From a virus: 30,506 nucleotides of DNA. Shown one piece after another: positions 15,895-23,816 of the stretch. The DNA is taken from positions 1 through 30,506 of IMG/VR virus record IMGVR_UViG_3300017991_001621; one strand, 5' to 3'. A program made the position numbers and the translations under genes. The notes beneath the pieces were generated by a model. The model was given only the letters and a program-made list of their open reading frames with translations, was not told where the DNA came from and did no database searches. The stretch's first letter is position 1, and each line of letters opens with the position of its first letter.

Positions 15895-18689
15895 GCGTTC
15901 ACTCCAAAGACATTGATTGTGGGAGTCAACCTACGGACCTGTATCGAAAGATCGTCTGCTGAATCCGTTTCCAGGATCAATAAGAGATTGCGGAACAGAT
16001 ATAGAGGCCGATCGATTTTCAGGTCCACGGCTGCAGAGTTCAGGGTCATGGTAGACGTGGTCTTGTCCGCTACGTCGGCTGCCCATAACACAGGATCCTT
16101 GGCCGAGATAGTCACATCACAGTTGCCTTTTGCCATCAACTCTAATGATTCCAGTTTGTTATACCGTTCCGGGTCAGACATAATCAACTCTGTGATGAAT
16201 GACGCCTGCACGGTTTCGTCGAACGTCGTCTGGTCATGGTTGAACCGGAATAGCGTGGATATAACCATTCCCATAGGACCGGATTCTTGGGCCAAAAGAA
16301 TCAGATGTCCGTCGTACAGGTTAAATGCCTGTATCGGCGTAAGTCCAGTGGACCGTATATACCAGTGTTTGTAATCCACTTGAAAGGCCATGATCGTGTT
16401 AGACAGGACCAGCCATAATTCCCGGTCGATGCGGTTCCATGCGAAGAACGAATCTGTATCAACATGAGCCTGGTAGTATTGTCTCATGCGATGGGATCCA
16501 AGCATAGGCTGAGCTGCGCCTCCGGAGAAAGTGTAAACCTCATCCTTGTCCATGAAATACAGGACGCCCTCAATAACGATCCAGCCATTATCGGTATAAA
16601 GGCCAGCCTGGGTGAGAGCTACGTCTGTATAGAAATTTGTGCCTGAATACTGCATCTGAGTGATAGAGTGCCGTTTCAGGAACATGATCTTATTGTCTCT
16701 TTCACACACAACCCGGACGCTATCAGCTCCTCCGAACTGGGTCTGAGCAATATTCCCATTGGGAAACACGTCATATTGACTGGGGAGGCTGTATCTCGCT
16801 GCGTCTGCCTCATTGTTCTCTGCAGAATTACACCAGGCCCGGCCCTCTGCAATACAATAATGGGTATAGTCTGGGTTCGTGTCCAGGGTCCCGGTCGGAA
16901 TCCCTGTATATGATTCAAATGTCGTGGAAGGAAGATCCAGCAGATTGACGCAGAGAGTAAAGACCAGATAACGGGTTCCTGAATCATAGGCCTCGACCGG
17001 CTCCATGTAAAACTTCAACCATACCCAGTCTGACGGAGCATTAATGGCCGAAGATAAATCATCTTCAAAGTAATACTCGTTACTTATGTCGTTCGGATTT
17101 CCTACTGGATCCACCTTGCCGTAATAGGTTTCCTGTTGGTGTACCCGGGTAGAAACAACTCCATCACTTCCAATTACATCCACTCGACGACCAGCTGCAG
17201 CCCTGGCCCGGATTATCATCTCGCGACCCAGGTCGTCCACTTGTGACTGAATTGTATCGTCAAAGGTGTTGCCAATACACTGTTTCCAGTAAATATTTGC
17301 GTTATCTTCGTGATAATTATCGTTTGTTGCTGTTCCTGCATTATAAGCAGCTACGACCGTGTATGCTGAAAGCAGCTTTTTAGGATCCACATCCTCCATG
17401 ACATCGATCACATCGGCCACAATCCATGGGATTTCTGGATCCGCTGGATTATTCCCAGATGCAGACTGATACACCAGAAGCCCTACGCCTGTAACCCGGA
17501 CCCCTTCATTCCCGTCGAACCAGTTGGAATCTTCCAATTCAACCTGGAAGCGCCTGGCCAGACCCGTATAATCGTCTACATCGCCGATCTGGTCCATGGT
17601 ATCAAGAGGGATGGGGAGAGAGTATTGTCCGTTATCGAATATGAAAAATATTGCATAATAATAGCTGGACCGATCTCCGCCTCCTGCTCCTTCCTCACAT
17701 TCGAACAGTTCCGTAGTCACCGAATATGAGGGCCAGTCAGTGACTTCGGCCTTAAACAGATACCATTCGGACGAAAATATCCTTTCTCCGTCCTCCTCGA
17801 TGATGATTAAGTCGAAATAGCCGGTGTTCGTGCCGGACCCAGAGTCTGGGGAGAGAGTAATAACCAGAGATTGTGCAGAGGCCGGAGTAAAGGAAACCTC
17901 CAGCTCTTCCCAGGACCCACCGGCCGTATTGACTGTGTCACTGCCAAATGCCGAACTATCCGCAACAGCTCCACACTTTAGAATCGGATCATAGGCAGGA
18001 CCAGATGGAAGTAACACCCTGGCTTTGACTGTGTAAGCATAACCAGCCTTCATGGTGAATGCCGTTCGATAGACATACCCGGCGCCGGTGGTCTTGATAA
18101 CTTTCAGGCTGTACTGCCCCTCTGCAGCTGCGACACCCAGGCCGTCAGCATCTGCCTGTTGATCATATTGCGAAATAGTCGCATTGGATCCGGTGTATTC
18201 TGCAATCCCCCCGGAGAGGTCGTCATATAGGGGATAACACGCCAGGTCTGAGTTGATCGTCTTGTCACAATACCCGTACCACATGGGATGCGAACCGCCA
18301 GTGATCCGCAGCACACCCTTGAAGTAGTGAAATTTCAGAGTCACGTTGCCGATCGTCACGCCGGAAGGGAGGGTCAATGTCGTGGGTGTTTCGTTCTCGT
18401 AGCCGTCTCCGTCTCCGTCGTCATAGAGCAACCGTTTAACACAGTTGGCTCCGTAGCCGTCCTGATAGATGATACACCGGCCTCCGTCGTCGTTGGAAAT
18501 CTCGATTGCTGTCCGAATCTCACAGAAAGACTTTGAGAAAGACTCCACATAGCCCCGTACGGACTCAAACTCGCCCTCCTTGCCCATGCGAAAATTTACC
18601 ACTTCCTTGAACCGATTGTGTCCCAGGGCGTGTTCAGCGATATCCGAATACATGCTGCCAGGGAGAATGTCAAATTGTGCCCGCGGCAT
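15891..18689 (-). CDS. Tail nozzle-like structural protein with a carbohydrate-binding-like insertion
   Basis: This encodes 932 residues. The ATG overlaps the preceding stop by one base (TAATG). The N-terminal segment (HNRFKEVVNFRMGKEGEFES) and the C-terminal beta-strand repeats (FMDKDEVYTFSGG, WNRIDRELWLVLS) resemble nozzle or tail-tubular-B proteins of podoviruses, which close the neck below the adaptor. Residues about 160-300 interrupt this with a compact Gly/Thr/Ser-rich stretch containing GQYSLKVIKTTGAGYVYR and GSWEELEVSFTPASAQSLVI, the pattern of a CBM4/9-like jelly roll. Three adaptor-like genes precede it and support the neck role. The fold assignment is by pattern only. A structural protein is near certain; the exact class is less so. 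Confidence 0.75.
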   Translation of the reverse strand: MPRAQFDILPGSMYSDIAEHALGHNRFKEVVNFRMGKEGEFESVRGYVESFSKSFCEIRTAIEISNDDGGRCIIYQDGYGANCVKRLLYDDGDGDGYENETPTTLTLPSGVTIGNVTLKFHYFKGVLRITGGSHPMWYGYCDKTINSDLACYPLYDDLSGGIAEYTGSNATISQYDQQADADGLGVAAAEGQYSLKVIKTTGAGYVYRTAFTMKAGYAYTVKARVLLPSGPAYDPILKCGAVADSSAFGSDTVNTAGGSWEELEVSFTPASAQSLVITLSPDSGSGTNTGYFDLIIIEEDGERIFSSEWYLFKAEVTDWPSYSVTTELFECEEGAGGGDRSSYYYAIFFIFDNGQYSLPIPLDTMDQIGDVDDYTGLARRFQVELEDSNWFDGNEGVRVTGVGLLVYQSASGNNPADPEIPWIVADVIDVMEDVDPKKLLSAYTVVAAYNAGTATNDNYHEDNANIYWKQCIGNTFDDTIQSQVDDLGREMIIRARAAAGRRVDVIGSDGVVSTRVHQQETYYGKVDPVGNPNDISNEYYFEDDLSSAINAPSDWVWLKFYMEPVEAYDSGTRYLVFTLCVNLLDLPSTTFESYTGIPTGTLDTNPDYTHYCIAEGRAWCNSAENNEADAARYSLPSQYDVFPNGNIAQTQFGGADSVRVVCERDNKIMFLKRHSITQMQYSGTNFYTDVALTQAGLYTDNGWIVIEGVLYFMDKDEVYTFSGGAAQPMLGSHRMRQYYQAHVDTDSFFAWNRIDRELWLVLSNTIMAFQVDYKHWYIRSTGLTPIQAFNLYDGHLILLAQESGPMGMVISTLFRFNHDQTTFDETVQASFITELIMSDPERYNKLESLELMAKGNCDVTISAKDPVLWAADVADKTTSTMTLNSAAVDLKIDRPLYLFRNLLLILETDSADDLSIQVRRLTPTINVFGVNA

Positions 18690-19342
18690 TAATACTCTCC
18701 GTAGTCGTCCTCTCTTGGTCCGGGAGTCCCGGATCCTCCTGCAAACAGGGTAGTAATGTCCTGATCACCGGCGCCCAGTTTGAATAGCTCGATTTTCAGC
18801 TCCTCAAATCTCAGCCGGTCCTCCTGGTACATGGGATATTCATTGCTTAACTCTATGGCCGTCCCGTAAAGGAGAATCTCATGAATATGCTCCCATGGCC
18901 ATTCAGGAGACTTGGCTTCCGATGCTGCAGCGTCTCCATCCTTGTCCACCAGGGTCAGCCCTGAAGCGTAGTACCAGAGAGTGATAACCGTATCGTCTGC
19001 GATGTTCGCGAAATAAAATTTCCCTCCGAACTGGGTGAACGTCCGGTAACCAGCGTTCAGCTCCTCGTCGTCCAGGTTCATTTCGTCTGGGTGTTTGTAC
19101 ACATACACAGGCTCGATGCGGAATGCCTTGACGTAGTCAGTCGGCACGGACCAGTATTGAACCAGGGGATCCAGTGTGGAAAAATCCATTTCCAGCTCTT
19201 TGACCAGGGCATTTGTTTTCCGGTTCAGGTCATGATAGACCCGGTTCATGGCCCGGATAATGGCTGGCTTAATCGCCCTGGCCTTATCGATCTCGTTTCC
19301 CAGGCGAAAAGCCACATCGAAAGCCAGATCTTTTACAGTCAT
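18689..19342 (-). CDS. Adaptor / head-completion-like protein 3
   Basis: This encodes 217 residues. The ATG overlaps the previous stop by four bases. An N-terminal helical part (DLAFDVAFRL, then IRAMNRVYHDLNRKTNAL) is followed by beta strands with a Trp/Pro patch (YWSVPTDYVKAFRIEPVYVY) and a C-terminal helix (IHEILLYGTAIELS). This is the general layout of podoviral adaptor (gp7- or gp11-like) proteins that sit between portal and nozzle. The C-terminus is acidic and Gly-rich. It is the third of three adjacent proteins with this layout. Confidence 0.65.
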   Translation of the reverse strand: MTVKDLAFDVAFRLGNEIDKARAIKPAIIRAMNRVYHDLNRKTNALVKELEMDFSTLDPLVQYWSVPTDYVKAFRIEPVYVYKHPDEMNLDDEELNAGYRTFTQFGGKFYFANIADDTVITLWYYASGLTLVDKDGDAAASEAKSPEWPWEHIHEILLYGTAIELSNEYPMYQEDRLRFEELKIELFKLGAGDQDITTLFAGGSGTPGPREDDYGEY

Positions 19343-20160
19343 TCCACCAATCCGTTTGTTTTCAAAATAGCAGCCAAACGATTGTCCAGGGCGCTCAGAT
19401 CACTTCCCCCCTCTCCTTCAATGGCCCTGGCCTTTTTCAGCTCGATCATCCCTGCATCCACGATCAAGTTATGATATTCCTCGGGGACAATAGGGATAAT
19501 GGCATAGTGATATTCCTTTGTGTTGTCGAAAATACCAGATCCTTCCAGGGTAATAACTTTGGTGGATCCGACATAATCACTGCACTTATAAATCCCCTGA
19601 AGCGTAAACGTATTGCCTCCGGTGATTTCGTATATCGCCACATCGTAGCTGTTATACACATCATTGTCAGGGGAGGAGTTACCAGCAAGCGTGGCCGTTG
19701 TCGCGCTGGCGTATGTGGCCTTTCCCATGGTCAGATCCACCACACGACGACGATAACGGATTCTGACATCTGAACTGCTGGGCGCAGGATAAATGTAAAT
19801 TTCCCTTCCTTCCAGGCAGTACAAAGGTTCGGACGCGGCAGATTTAGCGTTAGGATCCGCATCGATATGGCTCCGGTCCTCTACTTCGATCTTTCCGGCA
19901 GGACGCCACACATCCCCTGAATCTTTCCGCTCCACTGAGATTAAGCGTAATGCCTCGCCGGGAAAGTCAATAGAAGCTGCCGACACACTGGCTTCCTCGA
20001 CGGTTGTTACCAATAATTCATGGTAGATTGGATAAAGAACCTGTGCGACATAGTGCATCCCCATATTGGCATACCTACGGAGAAGCATTGTTGGAATATC
20101 GCTTTCATTCTTGAGTTTAGCGTAATTCCTGATCGTGGATAGGATCTCAAAGGTATCCAT
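19339..20160 (-). CDS. Adaptor / head-completion-like protein 2
   Basis: This encodes 273 residues from an ATG with AAAGGA ten bases upstream. The N-terminal helices (ILSTIRNYAKL, then LLRRYANMGMHYVAQVLYPI) are followed by FPGEALRLISVERKDSGDVW, a strand block (LEGREIYIYPAPSS), and a C-terminal helix (YHNLIVDAGMIELKKARAI). The layout matches the genes on both sides. It is longer because of a beta-rich stretch (about 150-220) between the strand block and the last helix. Likely role: a neck ring joining portal and tail. It could instead be a tail terminator. No enzyme motif is visible. Confidence 0.65.
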   Translation of the reverse strand: MDTFEILSTIRNYAKLKNESDIPTMLLRRYANMGMHYVAQVLYPIYHELLVTTVEEASVSAASIDFPGEALRLISVERKDSGDVWRPAGKIEVEDRSHIDADPNAKSAASEPLYCLEGREIYIYPAPSSSDVRIRYRRRVVDLTMGKATYASATTATLAGNSSPDNDVYNSYDVAIYEITGGNTFTLQGIYKCSDYVGSTKVITLEGSGIFDNTKEYHYAIIPIVPEEYHNLIVDAGMIELKKARAIEGEGGSDLSALDNRLAAILKTNGLVE

Positions 20161-20163
20161 GGT

Positions 20164-20808
20164 TTATTGATCCTTTCGCTTGGAGGAACCAGGAACCAGG
20201 CGTTCAAGCTCCTCCTGATAATAGCCGAAAAATTCTTTCTGCAGCCCCAGAGAGTTGCCCTCGATGGTGGCAGACAGAGAGGTGGCATAGAAAAGCAGCA
20301 AGTTCCGTAAATTAGGCCAGAGCAGACAAGGCTGCGTGTTGGATATGTCCGGGAGTTGATACACGTACCTGCATCGCTGTCCGTCTATCACGTCCGCGGT
20401 CGGAATAGGGCGTATATGATAGCCCCCTTCCAAGTCTGTGGCTACGGCTGGATAATCAGTCGTAGGAAGCAGGTCCACGTTGGAGTCATCGAACAGAGCA
20501 GCCGACTCTTTGACTTCCCGGGCTGGTCGGCCAGGATTTGTTTCAGTGATGGGATCTGAATAATTCAGTTCCAGGGAAACAAAGCGGATATAGTCAGCTG
20601 GCCATTGATACTGTGCAATGTCTTGTACCAGCTTCCATCTCCACGTCCGTATGGCGTTGGCAACCAGGCGCGTGGGAAGAATATTGAGCAGGTGCAGCTG
20701 TGCGCGGTTTAGGGCAGACAATGTCTGATATTTGTCCGTATCGCCGGTGTTGATCTGCAGAAAACCAGTAATTTCAGCCTCTAATCCGGCTTTCGTCATC
20801 GTAGCCAT
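20164..20808 (-). CDS. Adaptor / head-completion-like protein 1
   Basis: This encodes 214 residues from an ATG with GAGG close upstream. The sequence opens with helices (LEAEITGFLQ, then YQTLSALNRAQLHLLNIL), then WPADYIRFVSLELNYSDP and strands, and closes with a helix (LRNLLLFYATSLSATIEG). It is the first of three consecutive proteins with the same helix-strand-helix plan. It starts 22 bases after an acidic unknown protein and ends four bases before the next gene. A neck adaptor role is inferred from layout and position. Confidence 0.65.
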   Translation of the reverse strand: MATMTKAGLEAEITGFLQINTGDTDKYQTLSALNRAQLHLLNILPTRLVANAIRTWRWKLVQDIAQYQWPADYIRFVSLELNYSDPITETNPGRPAREVKESAALFDDSNVDLLPTTDYPAVATDLEGGYHIRPIPTADVIDGQRCRYVYQLPDISNTQPCLLWPNLRNLLLFYATSLSATIEGNSLGLQKEFFGYYQEELERLVPGSSKRKDQ

Positions 20809-20829
20809 GCCACCTCTCTAACAGGATAA

Positions 20830-21402
20830 TTATTCTGGAAAAGGTCCGGTGTCGTCAAACTCCGAACCATCCTCGTCCTCCGTATCCGGGGGAGGAGGAC
20901 CGTCATCATCCTTGCCATTACTCCCGTTGACCATGGCGTCCATGGGGCTGGTCCGGGGTGGTCTGGCCGGTTTTTTGGCCTTGTCGTTGCCGTCATCGAT
21001 CTCGGCGTTCAGGTCTTCCTCAACGATTTCCTCTTCCACGATATCGGTATCGGGAACGGACACAGCTTCTTCTCTGCGTTTGATTCTGGCCTTGCGCCCG
21101 AAAATGGGCTGTTCTGCAGGACCGGACTGAGGAACGCCGGACGCACCGGACATACGCCGTTCCTCGTCCCTGCGCTGCTGTTCCTTCCTTCTGGCCCGGG
21201 TAATGACCCGATCCTTGTCATTATCGAAATCGCCGATATGATCAGGATACTTCTCCCGGAGCTTTGTGGCGTCGGGTTCATTAACCTCTGTTCCCCGGTC
21301 AGGATAAAGCCGGGCAACGTGCCGGACGGACTGCTTGGGACCCTCTCGAAGCCCAAAGGTCTGGCCTGTGGGCAGCCATTTCTTCAAATACAGTCGAGGC
21401 AT
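20830..21402 (-). CDS. Charged, probably disordered hypothetical protein
   Basis: This encodes 190 residues from the ATG at 21402, chosen because GGAGG lies eight bases upstream. The frame is open further upstream, but that part runs back through a terminator-like hairpin and codes for Pro/Phe/Tyr-rich nonsense. The N-terminus (MPRLYLKKWLPTGQTFGL) is ordered. The rest is very charged: a basic block (RARRKEQQRRDEERR), then acidic stretches (VEEEIVEEDLN) and an Asp/Pro-rich tail. Such proteins are often assembly chaperones or DNA-contacting virion proteins. I do not recognise it. Confidence 0.7.
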   Translation of the reverse strand: MPRLYLKKWLPTGQTFGLREGPKQSVRHVARLYPDRGTEVNEPDATKLREKYPDHIGDFDNDKDRVITRARRKEQQRRDEERRMSGASGVPQSGPAEQPIFGRKARIKRREEAVSVPDTDIVEEEIVEEDLNAEIDDGNDKAKKPARPPRTSPMDAMVNGSNGKDDDGPPPPDTEDEDGSEFDDTGPFPE

Positions 21403-21420
21403 GGTTAAAACCTCCAGTTT

Positions 21421-21460
21421 GAAATAAAAGTAAAAGGGGAGGGGGGGTGGTATCCCCCCC
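21421..21460 (-). terminator. Terminator-like G7/C7 hairpin with downstream T-rich tract
   Basis: On the minus strand seven G (21454-21460) pair with seven C (21441-21447) across a 6-base loop. CCCCT-like bases and then a T-rich run (TTTTACTTTTATTTC, 21421-21435) follow. The T run begins five bases after the stem, so it is an imperfect intrinsic terminator. It lies between the 95-residue gene and the acidic gene and may reduce expression of the neck genes relative to the capsid. Confidence 0.55.
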
Positions 21461-21486
21461 TGAAACCAGTTCAATCGTTCAATCGG

Positions 21487-21774
21487 TTATGTGATGTCTC
21501 CGATTTCCGCCCAGGTCGTACCCGTGACGGTCATCATATAGATCATGGGCGTACTCTTGTCCACCAGGAGGGATCCGCCCATAACGTTGGTCCCATCGTC
21601 GTGTGCAAGGAAATGGGCAGTATTGACGGCATCCTCAGCAATGAGAATGGACCAGTCAATAGTCCTGTCCTGGGATTCATAGCCCAAAAAGCCCACATTG
21701 CCGGTATGGCTGGAGAAATCTGTGGGACCTTTCTCCAGTCGGGTTTTCTGAACCATCAGTTTCATGGTGGCCAT
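21487..21774 (-). CDS. Small virion-region protein
   Basis: This encodes 95 residues from an ATG with AGGAG nine bases upstream; a second ATG three codons later is a weaker option. The sequence contains short strands and turns (GFLGYESQDRTIDWSILIAE, GGSLLVDKSTPMIYMMTVTG) and ends WAEIGDIT, a compact beta protein by appearance. It has no signal peptide, unlike the gene before it. Its position two genes after the major capsid protein would suit a capsid cement or head-fibre protein, but no diagnostic motif supports that. A terminator-like hairpin follows. Confidence 0.65.
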   Translation of the reverse strand: MATMKLMVQKTRLEKGPTDFSSHTGNVGFLGYESQDRTIDWSILIAEDAVNTAHFLAHDDGTNVMGGSLLVDKSTPMIYMMTVTGTTWAEIGDIT

Positions 21775-21803
21775 ATGATGTGTCTCCTATGTTCGAACCA
21801 GAC

Positions 21804-22346
21804 TTAGATCTTGTTCTTAATCCGGCTCTGTTTGCTCAGGACACGGCCAACTTCGGGCTTGGTAAAGGTCATAAACCAATACACATCGACCTCATCCATA
21901 TTGGTGGCCTGTCCATCGAATTTCAGTCGGACCCAAATCCCACCCTGGTAAAGTGGATCAGGAACGGTATCCGCGACGTTTAGTGAATCGCTCTGCAGCG
22001 TCCCGCCGTTCAGGTTGTCCACAACCTTCCCAGAGTTGATCGTGGCCAGCTTCCAAGTCTCCCGGTCAAAGCTGTACTGCGCGTACACGTCCACGTCACA
22101 CGTACCGCCGGCATTATCGTATGCGGTGATAATCGCGTTGTACACGGAATGGCAATCAGCGATATAGATACACTGGGTATAAAAATTCCCAGTGCTGTCC
22201 GTGGAGAAGTCAATGGTTCCATAGGCCAGAAGGGAGTAAGGATCCTCCCGAACGCTGACGGTCTGATCGTAGGTATCCCCTGCAAAAACAGGCACGGAGA
22301 GCAGAATCAGAGACAGCAAGAGAAAGCTGAAAACTCGTCGGATCAT
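21804..22346 (-). CDS. Signal-peptide protein next to the capsid gene
   Basis: This encodes 180 residues from an ATG with GAGG ten bases upstream. Residues 1-22 are a textbook signal peptide (MIRRVF, a Leu/Ser core, PVFAG). The mature part is about 158 residues, beta-rich (YAQYSFDRETWKLATI, GGIWVRLKFDGQATN), with a basic end. The 'sum of data values with error' style of sequence resembles small beta-sandwich decoration domains found near capsid genes. It lies between the major capsid gene and a small virion-region protein. A capsid protein with a Sec signal is unexpected, so either the signal acts as a membrane anchor during assembly or the protein works in the periplasm. Confidence 0.75.
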   Translation of the reverse strand: MIRRVFSFLLLSLILLSVPVFAGDTYDQTVSVREDPYSLLAYGTIDFSTDSTGNFYTQCIYIADCHSVYNAIITAYDNAGGTCDVDVYAQYSFDRETWKLATINSGKVVDNLNGGTLQSDSLNVADTVPDPLYQGGIWVRLKFDGQATNMDEVDVYWFMTFTKPEVGRVLSKQSRIKNKI

Positions 22347-22386
22347 TGTTTTTTTACCTCATGTTTGATCTTTCTCGTTACCAAGG

Positions 22387-22416
22387 CCCGGAGGCAGCGT
22401 TTAAGCCGCCCCCGGG
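22387..22416 (-). other. Strong GC hairpin after the major capsid gene
   Basis: On the minus strand a 12-bp stem with two G-U wobbles closes a 6-base loop (arms 22405-22416 and 22387-22398). The two mismatches pair only in minus-strand RNA, which fits a structure acting on that transcript. No T run follows, so attenuation or 3'-end protection of capsid mRNA is more likely than full termination. Confidence 0.5.
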
Positions 22417-22439
22417 GTCAGTAATGGAGGAGAAGATGA

Positions 22440-23690
22440 TTACATGGACGGTTCTTCCGCCCAGGTCACGAATACGGCGGATCCGTAGTTCTTGACATAG
22501 GCCCCACGGGTTCCGTCGTCGTCGTTCCAGGAATCAGCCCGGGAGTAGCCTTCGACCACACGGTAGGCAATACCCAGGATTTCCTCATAGTCCCGGGTGC
22601 GCTGCTTGTACTCAAAGGCGTTCCCGGTCGCCTTGTACAGGGCGTTATTGCCGATAACCACACCTGCGAACTTCTGGTAGGTGCTGTAAGACCGGAAAGA
22701 CTGGAGATTGGTGATGGTGCTGGGTCCCCAGATCGGCTTGCCGGTCGTCCCGCTGACAGACACGGGCCAGGCTGCGGTATCGCTCACGAAAATGGCGAAT
22801 CCTCCCCAGAAGTATTTGCAGCCGGTGATCATCGGGTTGTCCTTGGCCATTTGCTGTGCATACACCGTAGCAGCTGGCACGTTGAACTTGGGATCCTGCT
22901 CCAACGTGTGGATCTGATAGGGATGCACAACCATCAGCCAGAACTCATTCCCGTCCTTGGCGATAATGGGATCAATCTCCTGCATGGTCTGGTGTGACTT
23001 GAGACCGGACAGGAAATTGGTGTCATAGATGTTGGTATCGTTCATGGCATTGAGTGCCGTGCCGATATTCGTCTCGTAGTTGGCGGTTCCGGGGTAGTCC
23101 GAGACGCCATAGCTGACTTTCCCCTGTCCGGCCAGGAAAATGTGGGGATGGCTGATCGCCTTGATCGTCGAATGGCCGGAGAAACGAACAGACCCAAGGA
23201 TATTCCGGCTGAAGCCGTAGAATAGGGACCATCCGCAGCCGAGAAATTCTTCGACCTGCGCATAGTGACGGACCAGCTGAGGTTTGGAGTTGAGAATAAA
23301 CTGGTAATCCTTGGTGGTCTGCGTCATCATAATGCCCTCTTGGGGCTGGACGGCATGGCGAACGATGTCGATAGGCACGACGGCATGATTGACAAATTGC
23401 TCCTCTTCGAAGCCTTCCATCTGATCGCGCCCATAGGTGGGCAGATTGACAAGGTTCCGAAGCATGGGAATTTTCATTTCGTCGCCCATCGTCCGTTCCA
23501 GTTCGTGCTGCATGACAATGGGAGAGGCAATAGGCTTGGGGATATTGCCTTTGCGGACCACCACTTTGGCCTTGGGCGCATTGAACTTGGCGAATTTGCC
23601 CCAGAAGTGATGCTCCAGCACTTCCCACTTCATCTGTGCAGCCAGTATTTTCGGAACATTCCCGGTGAAGGAACGATCTATAATGGCCAT
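22440..23690 (-). CDS. Major capsid protein, N4-gp56 family
   Basis: This encodes 416 residues from an ATG with AAGGAGG seven bases upstream, the strongest such site in the window. The N4-gp56 family pattern is visible: GDEMKIPMLRNL (69-80), a G-x-MEGFEEEQ block (91-98) and a PIDIVRHAV strand (106-114). A long beta-rich body follows, with the C-terminal block QRTRDYEEILGIAYRVVEGY. This family has the HK97 fold and forms the icosahedral shell. The protein sits directly after the scaffold gene, as is usual. Its leader (126 nt) holds a repeated motif and a CAGCTGG/CCAGCTG stem. No N-terminal delta domain or cleavage site is obvious, consistent with a separate scaffold. Confidence 0.85.
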   Translation of the reverse strand: MAIIDRSFTGNVPKILAAQMKWEVLEHHFWGKFAKFNAPKAKVVVRKGNIPKPIASPIVMQHELERTMGDEMKIPMLRNLVNLPTYGRDQMEGFEEEQFVNHAVVPIDIVRHAVQPQEGIMMTQTTKDYQFILNSKPQLVRHYAQVEEFLGCGWSLFYGFSRNILGSVRFSGHSTIKAISHPHIFLAGQGKVSYGVSDYPGTANYETNIGTALNAMNDTNIYDTNFLSGLKSHQTMQEIDPIIAKDGNEFWLMVVHPYQIHTLEQDPKFNVPAATVYAQQMAKDNPMITGCKYFWGGFAIFVSDTAAWPVSVSGTTGKPIWGPSTITNLQSFRSYSTYQKFAGVVIGNNALYKATGNAFEYKQRTRDYEEILGIAYRVVEGYSRADSWNDDDGTRGAYVKNYGSAVFVTWAEEPSM

Positions 23691-23756
23691 GAAGTGTCCT
23701 CCTTACGATTTCGAACGGGAGGACAGAAAAAGGCGAAGGGGGATGAAGCTCCCATA

Positions 23757-23768
23757 TCTGTGTGCCTT
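23757..23768 (-). promoter_or_regulatory. Copy 3 of the repeated leader motif
   Basis: AAGGCACACAGA on the minus strand lies in the leader of the major capsid gene, about 65 bases before its ATG. A 7-bp inverted repeat (CAGCTGG 23774-23780 / CCAGCTG 23798-23804) lies just upstream. Confidence 0.35.
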
Positions 23769-23816
23769 TCTTTCAGCTGGCGGTCTGCCAGGACGGACCA
23801 GCTGTACAGTCAGAGA

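Noticed and set aside
21403-21474. 24-codon N-terminal extension of the acidic protein
   Set aside because: It passes through the G7/C7 hairpin and encodes Pro/Phe runs; the ATG at 21402 has a GGAGG site.
23023-23628. 201-codon alternate minus-strand frame inside the capsid gene
   Set aside because: Composition is Arg/Gln/Cys-rich without pattern, the capsid frame there is conserved-looking, and no ribosome site is seen.
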